Shown here: in pieces, positions 58,251-64,000 of the stretch
Layout: the number at the start of each line of letters is the position of its first letter
How positions within the stretch are numbered: the stretch's first letter is position 1
Assembly: GCF_000412635.1 (NCBI RefSeq)
Contig: NZ_ASTG01000009.1
Coordinates: 1 to 64,000 of the forward strand
Direction of reading: 5' to 3'
From: Sphingobium bisphenolivorans
GTDB taxonomy: Bacteria > Pseudomonadota > Alphaproteobacteria > Sphingomonadales > Sphingomonadaceae
Length of the DNA stretch: 64,000 nucleotides
Position numbers and translations under genes: made by a program
Notes under the pieces: generated by a model
Databases searched by the model: none
Told to the model about the DNA's origin: nothing
The model's input: only the letters and a program-made list of their open reading frames with translations

Positions 58251-58368
58251 GGAGCGCCGCTACCATCGGCGCACTTATGCTTCAAGTCCTTGCGCGCATG
58301 CTGCGCTTCCGCCAGACAAAGCGCCGCGAGGCACCCGGCCTCGCGAACAGTCGCATGGAGAGCAGCGC

Positions 58369-59490
58369 TTGGCCCGCAAATTCCTCTACGTCATCACCGC
58401 CCTCATCGTGCTGGTGATCGCGGCATTGCTGGCCTACCGCATCTGGGGAATGCAGTTGATCCGCGCGGTGATGGTGCCGCGAGAGGCTTTCTCGGAAATT
58501 TCGCCGCTGCCCGCTGACACCTATGACGATCCGAAGATGTGGATCGCGCGCCCCGACATCATGCGGGACAATCCTGCCCTGTGGCTGCCGCAAGGCGTCA
58601 GGAACACCCCTGCGAACACGCCGAAGGCGGCGATATTCTTCATCCATCCGACCTCCTACATCACCACCTTGGGCGATGCGCACTGGAACATGCGCCTGGA
58701 CGACAGGGAAGCATTCGCCACGGCGCGCAGCTTCGTCCAGAACCAGGCGAGCGCGTTCAGCGCCGCTGGCAATGTCTGGGCACCACGCTATCGCCAGGCG
58801 AATTACGGCGCGTTTCTGACGAGAGAGAAGGCTGGCGACAAGGCGCTCGCCGCCGCCTATCGCGATGTCACTCTGGCGTTCGACGCCTTCCTGAAGGCGA
58901 ATCCCGCCGGCCCGCTGATCCTCGCCGGGCATAGCCAGGGTTCGCGCCACCTCGTGCAGCTTCTGAAGGATCGGGTGGCCGGCAAGCCCGTGTCGGAGCG
59001 GATCGCCGCCGCCTATGCGGTGGGCTGGCCGATCTCCGTAGAGGCTGACCTTCCCGCCCTCGGCCTCCCCGCCTGCGCGCGGCGGGACCAGGCGCACTGC
59101 ATCGTCAGTTGGCAAAGCTATGCCGAACCCGCCGACCCCTCCGCCGTTATCGAGAGTTTCGAGCGCAAGCCGAGCTTCACCGGGAGGCCGCACAAGGGCA
59201 CGCATATGCTCTGCACCAATCCGATCACCGGTGCCTTCAACGGCGCGGCGCCGGCCAGCGCCAATCGGGGCACGCTGGACGCGCGCGAAGCGGACAAGCC
59301 GACGCGTCTGGTGCCTGGCCTCGTGCCCGCTCGCTGCGACACCAGCGGCGTGCTGATGATCGGTGAGCCGATCAACATGGGGCCCTTCACCTTGCCGGGC
59401 AATAATTACCACGTCTATGATTATGCCCTGTTTTGGGCTGATGTGCGCGAAGACGCACAGCAGCGGCTCGCCGCCTTTCTGAAGAAGTGA
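58369..59490 (+). CDS. DUF3089 family alpha/beta hydrolase, membrane-anchored
   Basis: A 373-residue protein starting at TTG 58369, with GGAGAG at a ribosome-binding distance. It opens with a basic N-terminus and one membrane helix ([20 protein letters not shown]). The frame continues back to 58249, but the extra residues are not family-like and would overlap gatC. The DUF3089 part shows [14 protein letters not shown], the nucleophile elbow [11 protein letters not shown] and a C-terminal [12 protein letters not shown] with a likely catalytic His. It should act on the outer face of the inner membrane; the substrate is unknown. ruvX follows immediately. Confidence 0.87.
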   Translation: MARKFLYVITALIVLVIAALLAYRIWGMQLIRAVMVPREAFSEISPLPADTYDDPKMWIARPDIMRDNPALWLPQGVRNTPANTPKAAIFFIHPTSYITTLGDAHWNMRLDDREAFATARSFVQNQASAFSAAGNVWAPRYRQANYGAFLTREKAGDKALAAAYRDVTLAFDAFLKANPAGPLILAGHSQGSRHLVQLLKDRVAGKPVSERIAAAYAVGWPISVEADLPALGLPACARRDQAHCIVSWQSYAEPADPSAVIESFERKPSFTGRPHKGTHMLCTNPITGAFNGAAPASANRGTLDAREADKPTRLVPGLVPARCDTSGVLMIGEPINMGPFTLPGNNYHVYDYALFWADVREDAQQRLAAFLKK

Positions 59491-59492
59491 CC

Positions 59493-59963
59493 ATGTCCAT
59501 CATCACCGCCGACCGCGCGGTTTTCCGGGAAGCCCTGCCAGAGGGAGGCCGCCTGATCGGCCTCGACGTCGGCACCAAGACGATCGGGTTGGCGCTCTGC
59601 GACGCGGGCTGGTCGATCGCCAGCCCCGCCCATACCGTGTCGCGCGGCAAGTTCAGCAAGGACAAGATCGCGCTCGGCGCCTTCATCGGGCAGCAGCAGG
59701 TGAAGGGCGTCGTCATCGGCCTGCCGCTGAACCTCGACGGCAGCGAGAGCCCGCGCAGCCAGGCCAGCCGTGCCTTCGCCCGCAACATCGCTGATCTGGG
59801 CCTGCCCATCCTGCTCTGGGACGAGCGCTGGTCGACGCAGGCGGTGACACGGACCTTGCTGGAGGTCGACGCCAGCCGCGCCCGCCGTGACGAACTGGTC
59901 GACAAGCTGGCGGCGAGCTACATCCTGCAGGGCGCGATCGACGGGCTGATGGCCGGCTTCTAG
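59493..59963 (+). CDS. ruvX: Holliday junction resolvase-like protein RuvX/YqgF
   Basis: RNase H-fold nuclease involved in 16S rRNA 5' maturation in E. coli and proposed as a junction resolvase. The 156-residue product has [53 protein letters not shown] and the C-terminal [17 protein letters not shown] at 59487 overlaps the previous stop and is an alternative start. It converges on the MerR gene with a four-base overlap. Confidence 0.93.
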   Translation: MSIITADRAVFREALPEGGRLIGLDVGTKTIGLALCDAGWSIASPAHTVSRGKFSKDKIALGAFIGQQQVKGVVIGLPLNLDGSESPRSQASRAFARNIADLGLPILLWDERWSTQAVTRTLLEVDASRARRDELVDKLAASYILQGAIDGLMAGF

Positions 59964-60364
59964 CCCGGCTGCCCTTCAAATGCCGAGATGATCGGGCAAG
60001 GCCCCTGCTCGGAGGCATGGCAGGCGCTTGCCAGCCTTCGCAGCGAATCCCGAGCCGCCTGCAACTCCGCGATCTTCTGGTCCAGCGCGAACAAGCGTTC
60101 AGCCGCCAACTCCCGCGCGCGCTTTCGATCCTGCCCGGCATCGAGCCGCAGCAGTTCGCCGATCTCTTCCAGCGTGAAGCCCGCCGTCTGCGCCGCGCGG
60201 ATGAATTTCAGCCGCCGCACATCCTCCTCGCCATAATGGCGAACGCCGCCGGAAAGGCCACCGCCTGCCGGCCTCTCCGGCGTCCCGAGCAGGCTGCGGC
60301 GCTGATAGAAGCGCACCGTCTCCACACCCACGCCGCCAGCGCGAGCCAGACCAGAAATCGTCAT
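59960..60364 (-). CDS. MerR-family transcription regulator
   Basis: A 134-residue regulator with the MerR helix-turn-helix ([20 protein letters not shown]), the wing [18 protein letters not shown], and a long dimerisation helix. The C-terminal Cys115 and Cys123 in [13 protein letters not shown] match Cys117 and Cys126 of mercury-sensing MerR. The third ligand, Cys82, is absent (the stretch reads [15 protein letters not shown]). Binding of mercury in the usual three-Cys manner is therefore unlikely; another metal or thiol signal is possible. An alternative start lies at 60370. It is divergent from a glutaredoxin-MauE gene behind a MerR-type promoter. Confidence 0.9.
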   Translation of the reverse strand: MTISGLARAGGVGVETVRFYQRRSLLGTPERPAGGGLSGGVRHYGEEDVRRLKFIRAAQTAGFTLEEIGELLRLDAGQDRKRARELAAERLFALDQKIAELQAARDSLRRLASACHASEQGPCPIISAFEGQPG

Positions 60365-60372
60365 CGCCATGC

Positions 60373-60403
60373 TTGACTCCGGACCATGGTACAGAACCCA
60401 TAT
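60373..60403 (+). promoter_or_regulatory. MerR-type promoter with 19-bp spacer
   Basis: TTGACT at 60373-60378, a 19-base spacer containing the dyad-like CCGGACCATGGTACAG, then CCATAT at 60398-60403 as a weak -10. The -35 and the start of the spacer (TTGACTCCG) equal those of the mer operon promoter. The overlong spacer is the hallmark of promoters that MerR proteins activate by untwisting DNA. It drives the gene at 60439. Confidence 0.65.
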
Positions 60404-60438
60404 GGGCGGCATCGGACTTCATTCCAAGGGAAGACGCG

Positions 60439-61215
60439 ATGACAAGCTCCGCGACCACCGCAACGGCATCGGGCAAAACTGCCACCCTTTATCGGATGGT
60501 GATGCCCGGGCATGTCTGCCCCTATGGCCTCAAGGCCCGGTGGCTGCTGCGCAGCAAGGGCTATGAGGTGGAGGACCGGTGGCTCACCACGCGCGCGGAG
60601 GTTGACGCCTTCAAGGCTGCGCATGATGTCGGGACGACGCCGCAAATCTTCATCGACGGGCAGCGGATCGGCGGGCATGACGACCTGCGCCGCCACCTCG
60701 GCCTCAACGTGGCCGATCCGAAGGCGACGACCTACACCCCTGTTCTTGCGGTGTTCGCGGTGGCCGCCCTGCTGGCACTGGCGACGGGCTGGCTCACCGC
60801 CATGCCGCTCCTCAGCATCATGACGGTGGAGCGGTTCATCGCCGTCAGCATGATGCTGCTCGCCATGCTGAAGCTGCAGGATGTCGAGCGGTTCGCGACC
60901 ATGTTCCTGAACTATGATCTGCTTGCCCGCCGCTTTGTGCCCTATGGCCGTCTCTACCCGTTTCTGGAACTGGGCGCGGGCGTGCTGATGCTGGCAGGCG
61001 TGCTGAACTGGCTGTCGATTCCGGTGGCACTGTTTATTGGCGGCATCGGGGCGGTGTCGGTGTTCAAGGCGGTCTATGTTGAGAAGCGAGAACTGAAATG
61101 CGCCTGCGTCGGCGGGAACAGCAATGTGCCGCTCGGTTTCGTGTCGCTCACGGAGAATGTGATGATGGTGGCGATGGCGCTCTGGATGCTTGTACGGGTT
61201 ATGAGCGCCACCTGA
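60439..61215 (+). CDS. Glutaredoxin fused to a MauE/DoxX-like membrane domain
   Basis: A 258-residue protein from the ATG at 60439. Residues 12-92 are a glutaredoxin domain (ATLYRMVMPGHVCPYGLKAR; DVGTTPQIFIDGQRIGGHDD) with C27-P-Y-G, so only the first active-site Cys is present. Residues of about 100-255 have four membrane helices of the MauE type, with C221-A-C223 in ELKCACVGGNSNVPLG before the last helix, a possible redox pair. The combination suggests thiol transfer across or at the membrane. The longer frame to 60373 starts inside the promoter and was rejected. It is divergent from and probably controlled by the MerR gene. Confidence 0.88.
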   Translation: MTSSATTATASGKTATLYRMVMPGHVCPYGLKARWLLRSKGYEVEDRWLTTRAEVDAFKAAHDVGTTPQIFIDGQRIGGHDDLRRHLGLNVADPKATTYTPVLAVFAVAALLALATGWLTAMPLLSIMTVERFIAVSMMLLAMLKLQDVERFATMFLNYDLLARRFVPYGRLYPFLELGAGVLMLAGVLNWLSIPVALFIGGIGAVSVFKAVYVEKRELKCACVGGNSNVPLGFVSLTENVMMVAMALWMLVRVMSAT

Positions 61216-61222
61216 GCACCGT

Positions 61223-62743
61223 TCAATCTCCGATCCCGTCCCGCCCATAGACGTCGGGCAGGAACTGCACCCCGCCAGCCGATGGCATCGCCGTGAGGTA
61301 GGTCAGATATACCGGCACCGGCTGGGGCAGCGGCACATGCTGCTCCGGCTTGCCGCTTTCTGCCCGCAGCGGCTTGCCGAAGAACCAGCGGCCCAGCCTC
61401 GCTGCATCCTCCAGCCGCACGCAGCCATTGCTGAACTGCCGCGCCGGCTTTGCCAGCAGATCGCGCGCGGGCGTGTCGTGCAGATAGATGCCCAGATCGT
61501 TGGGGAACATGAACTTGACCTTCCCCATCGCGTTATTGCCGCCCGGCAACTGACGCACGCGCAGTTCCGTTCGGCCATCGGCGACCGCCTGCCAGTCGAT
61601 CGTTCCGGGATCGAGCGGTCGAGGATTGGCGCTCCAGTCCGACAAAGCTTCGTAGCGCAGCTTGGTCAGGGACGCGCCGTCCAGGATGCGCGGCGCGAGC
61701 TTGCGCTGCACGAGATCGTAGGGAATGTTCCAATAGGGATTGACGGTCGCATAGCGGATCATGCCGGCCATCATCGGGGTCTGGCTCTCTTTCGCGCCGA
61801 CGACGACCTTCATCGTCCCGTCCTGCTGCCCCTTGCCGAAATACCAGAGGCGCGCGGACGCCGCGTCAACAACCACATGCCGCACCCAGGGGCTGGGCAG
61901 CAGCCGCAGCCGCTCCAGATTGAGCGCGATAAGCCGCGCATAATAACCGTCGCCGCGATTGAGCGCTTCGACGGTCTGCGCGCCAGCAACGCCATCGGGC
62001 TTCAGGCCATGATCGGCCTGGAACGCCTTGACCTTCGCCGCCAGTGCCTTGTCATAGGCAGCGCCCTCTGTCAGCCCCAGCCGACGGCGCAATGCCGAGG
62101 CGCCGGACTTCATGCCCGGCCGCAGCTTCAGGTCCGCAGGAACCTGCGTTTGCGGCAGGCCGCCCCAGCGCTTGTCGAAGGCAACACGGGCGTCGCGCAG
62201 CTTCACATAGAATGGGTTCATCCAGCCGACCGACCGGACATATTCGGCAAAGGACGGTGCCACGGCAGCGCTTCGCAGAATCTCTGCTGGCGCCAGAGAC
62301 TGAGGCTGCACCTCCGGATCGAGATAGCGGACCTTCACCTTTTTCGAAGGCTTGCGCATGTCATCGACCAGCGCGGAGAAGGCCTTCGATAACGCCAAAT
62401 CCGTGCGCGCCAGCAGCCTGGGATCGCTGCTGCCCTGCGCTTGCCGGATCAGGTCCCTCAGTGGATTCGGATCATAGTCGCTAGGCTTCAGCCCATCCGC
62501 ATCGGCGGTTTCGATCAGGTTCAGAAGCGCGCCCGCCTGCGGCCCCACCTTCCCCTGCTCGACCCAAAGCGGCCAGTAGCCGCGCGGGCCGTAAAAGTCG
62601 CGCAGCTTGCCGCCGACAGAGGAGCGGATTTCCGCCGCAATGCTGTTGCGGGCAGCGTCCTGAACAGTCCCGACCTGAGCCGCCGCCGGCATCGGAGCGG
62701 CAGCCGCCAAAAGGCAGACGGGCAACAATATCGAGCGGAGCAT
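61223..62743 (-). CDS. L,D-transpeptidase of the large YcbB-like type
   Basis: Periplasmic peptidoglycan cross-linking enzyme of 506 residues. A signal peptide (MLRSILLPVCLLAAAAPMPA) is followed by a scaffold domain, a peptidoglycan-binding module at about 225-265 (KVKAFQADHGLKPDGVAGAQ), and a YkuD domain. His422 and Cys441 lie in IYLHDTPARDL and FSNGCVRLEDA. The Arg after the Cys is present, unlike in the small enzyme at 14716-15387. It converges on the glutaredoxin gene. Confidence 0.93.
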   Translation of the reverse strand: MLRSILLPVCLLAAAAPMPAAAQVGTVQDAARNSIAAEIRSSVGGKLRDFYGPRGYWPLWVEQGKVGPQAGALLNLIETADADGLKPSDYDPNPLRDLIRQAQGSSDPRLLARTDLALSKAFSALVDDMRKPSKKVKVRYLDPEVQPQSLAPAEILRSAAVAPSFAEYVRSVGWMNPFYVKLRDARVAFDKRWGGLPQTQVPADLKLRPGMKSGASALRRRLGLTEGAAYDKALAAKVKAFQADHGLKPDGVAGAQTVEALNRGDGYYARLIALNLERLRLLPSPWVRHVVVDAASARLWYFGKGQQDGTMKVVVGAKESQTPMMAGMIRYATVNPYWNIPYDLVQRKLAPRILDGASLTKLRYEALSDWSANPRPLDPGTIDWQAVADGRTELRVRQLPGGNNAMGKVKFMFPNDLGIYLHDTPARDLLAKPARQFSNGCVRLEDAARLGRWFFGKPLRAESGKPEQHVPLPQPVPVYLTYLTAMPSAGGVQFLPDVYGRDGIGD

Positions 62744-62784
62744 TTGGGCGCGACGAAGCCGCCGCGCCCCAGAAGCTGCGTGTG

Positions 62785-63042
62785 TCAGCCGCGTTCTCCA
62801 CGCCGCGAGGGCATAGGCGGAGGCGGCGGCGGGCAGGGAGGACCCTCGACCGCATGATAGAGGCCGTCGGACGAATAATAGCCGTCCACGATGCCATCGC
62901 CATTGCGGTCAGCGGCCACCGTGCCGACGATGGCGCCCGGACCGACTGGCGGCGCGGGCGCGATGGGCTCATCCCGCGTCGAGGCGCATGCGCTCAGGGC
63001 AAGCGCCGTGCCGCCGAGAAGTGCCAATAACCTGATGTTCAT
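62785..63042 (-). CDS. Small lipoprotein with EF-hand-like loop
   Basis: An 85-residue lipoprotein from the ATG at 63042: signal MNIRLLALLGGTALALSACA with the lipid Cys at 19. The mature part holds DRNGDGIVDGYY, a loop with the Asp/Asn spacing of calcium-binding EF hands (dockerin-like), and a run of Pro near the end. Its gene lies just upstream of the large L,D-transpeptidase gene on the same strand. Function unknown. The longer frame to 63132 was rejected because it hides the lipoprotein signal. Confidence 0.75.
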   Translation of the reverse strand: MNIRLLALLGGTALALSACASTRDEPIAPAPPVGPGAIVGTVAADRNGDGIVDGYYSSDGLYHAVEGPPCPPPPPPMPSRRGERG

Positions 63043-63277
63043 ACCCTCTCCTTGGCGCGACGAGGACCGTGCGCCGGTGTTGAGCGTTCTCGAAACAGGC
63101 GAGCGCCTGCTGACTTGCGAAAACGCGGCCATCGAACCGCCTTAGAGCGGCGAGCCGCCTTAAGACCGTCGCTGCGGAATGCAGCGCAAGGGTAACTACG
63201 AAGCATCGGATTTGATTCCATTGCTCAGCCGGAATGACGATGAAACGTGCTTAAGCAGAGACTAGCTGGAGGCTAAA

Positions 63278-64000
63278 TCAGCCCTCGACCCATTCCGCCG
63301 ACGCTATCCCCTGGGCGTAGAGCAGGACAGACAGGTCGCCATGGATGATCTCGGCCGCCGCCGCTTCCCGCGTCTTGGGCTTGGCATGATAGGCAACGCC
63401 AAGGCCGGCTCCCTGGATCATGGGAATGTCGTTGGCGCCGTCCCCCACCGCGAGCGTAAGGGCGCGGTCGATGCCGCCCTCGACCGCCGCTTCCAGTTCC
63501 GCCCGCTTGCGTGTCGCGTCCACGATCGGCAGCGTGACCGTGCCCTTCAGGGCGCCATCCGCTATCTCCAGGACATTGGCGACCGCGCTGTCGAAGCCGA
63601 TTTCCTCCGCAACTGGCCCTGTGAAGCGGGTGAAGCCGCCCGATACTAGCAGCGTCTTCGCACCCCTCGCCTTCATGGTGCGCACCAGCGCGCGGGCGCC
63701 GCCCATGATCTTCACGCGCTCGGCGCGGCACCGGTCGATGGCGGCGTCCTCCAACCCCTTGAGCAGCGCCACCCGCTCATGCAGCGCGCCGGCGAAATCC
63801 AGTTCGCCGCGCATCGCCCGCTCGGTGATCTCGGCGATCTGCGGCTTGATCCCGGCATAGTCGGCCAGTTCGTCGATACATTCGACCGTGATCATGGTGG
63901 AATCCATGTCGGCGATCAGCAGCTTCTTCTCGCGCCCCTCCGTTGGCTGGACGATGACGTCGACCTTGTCGCCGATCGCACCCAGAGCCGCGCGGGCCGC
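63278..64000 (-). CDS. serB: Phosphoserine phosphatase, N-terminus beyond window
   Basis: Last step of serine synthesis from 3-phosphoglycerate. The frame stays open to the window edge; the visible 240 residues include the HAD motif 1 LLIADMDSTMITVECIDELA, the middle LVSGGFTRF (motif 2), and motif 4 ALAVGDGANDIPMI. The part before motif 1 (VDVIVQPTEGREKK) is the link to the usual N-terminal regulatory domain, which is cut off. The ATG at 63907 lies within motif 1 and is not the true start. Serine made here could feed GlyA. Confidence 0.93.
   Translation of the reverse strand, partial: AARAALGAIGDKVDVIVQPTEGREKKLLIADMDSTMITVECIDELADYAGIKPQIAEITERAMRGELDFAGALHERVALLKGLEDAAIDRCRAERVKIMGGARALVRTMKARGAKTLLVSGGFTRFTGPVAEEIGFDSAVANVLEIADGALKGTVTLPIVDATRKRAELEAAVEGGIDRALTLAVGDGANDIPMIQGAGLGVAYHAKPKTREAAAAEIIHGDLSVLLYAQGIASAEWVEG

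Noticed and set aside
59960..61215. Mercury resistance operon
   Set aside because: The promoter and regulator resemble mer, but the regulator lacks the Cys82 equivalent and no merT, merP or merA is present.

Overview
This window reads as a piece of chromosome from a GC-rich alphaproteobacterium of the sphingomonad group (Sphingobium or a close relative). That placement is inferred from gene order and protein style: an FYDLN acid-domain protein next to a class II-like AroA, rpsA followed by ihfB, rpiB-glyA-nrdR-trmJ, GatCAB, a FecI/FecR/TonB-receptor trio, and many small palindromic repeats of the kind common in these genomes. Coding density is high. No gene-free stretch exceeds about 300 bases, and the longest (22932-23192) holds the SRP RNA. 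There is no phage, insertion sequence with a transposase, CRISPR array or rRNA operon.

Layout. 1-5160: the 5' end of a tRNA-Ala, the FYDLN protein, then aroA, a small membrane protein and cmk overlapping end to end, then rpsA and ihfB. 5213-10001: tRNA-Leu, a CPA2 cation/proton antiporter and alaS. 10127-16711: malate synthase G and malic enzyme transcribed divergently, an L,D-transpeptidase and an MFS exporter. 16713-23080: a lipoprotein, hisI, tRNA-His, HU, lon, and the unit SRP RNA-dnaX-ybaB. 23193-26623: a reverse-strand cluster of two overlapping cysteine desulfurase genes, a 2Fe-2S ferredoxin and a class A beta-lactamase. 26763-33519: a hydrolase, an HPP-CBS membrane protein, rpiB-glyA-nrdR, a GIY-YIG/TrmJ fusion gene, chorismate mutase and rpsD. 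33630-38969: an M28 peptidase, the agmatine-to-putrescine genes, a family 5 uracil-DNA glycosylase, folK and tRNA-Lys. 39041-48330: a complete glycogen operon (glgP-glgB-glgC-glgA-glgX). 48415-53677: a serine hydrolase and the FecI/FecR/receptor system. 53837-64000: a secreted protein, gatC-gatA-gatB, a DUF3089 hydrolase, ruvX, a MerR regulator divergent from a glutaredoxin-MauE membrane protein, a large L,D-transpeptidase, a lipoprotein and the C-terminal part of serB.

How the genes work together. Most are housekeeping: translation (tRNAs, rpsA, rpsD, alaS, gatCAB), DNA metabolism and nucleoid structure (dnaX, ybaB, HU, IHF, ruvX, UDG), proteolysis (lon), and biosynthesis (aroA, chorismate mutase, hisI, folK, glyA, serB). 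The glycogen operon covers synthesis and breakdown of one storage polymer. GlcB and MaeB both act on malate metabolism.

The most unusual part is 31223-31579. A small GIY-YIG nuclease gene lies between inverted copies of a short repeat. It is fused in frame, through one repeat copy, to the tRNA methyltransferase gene trmJ, which has no ATG, GTG or TTG start of its own. Further copies of related repeats lie at 32362 and 57873, and other palindromes lie at 7266, 26245 (inside a coding region) and 56291. This looks like a nuclease-carrying palindromic element and is the best candidate here for something not well described. Second are a beta-lactamase carrying the cysteine pair typical of class A carbapenemases, placed behind Fe-S/cysteine desulfurase genes, and a MerR regulator with a textbook 19-bp-spacer promoter in front of a glutaredoxin-MauE fusion.
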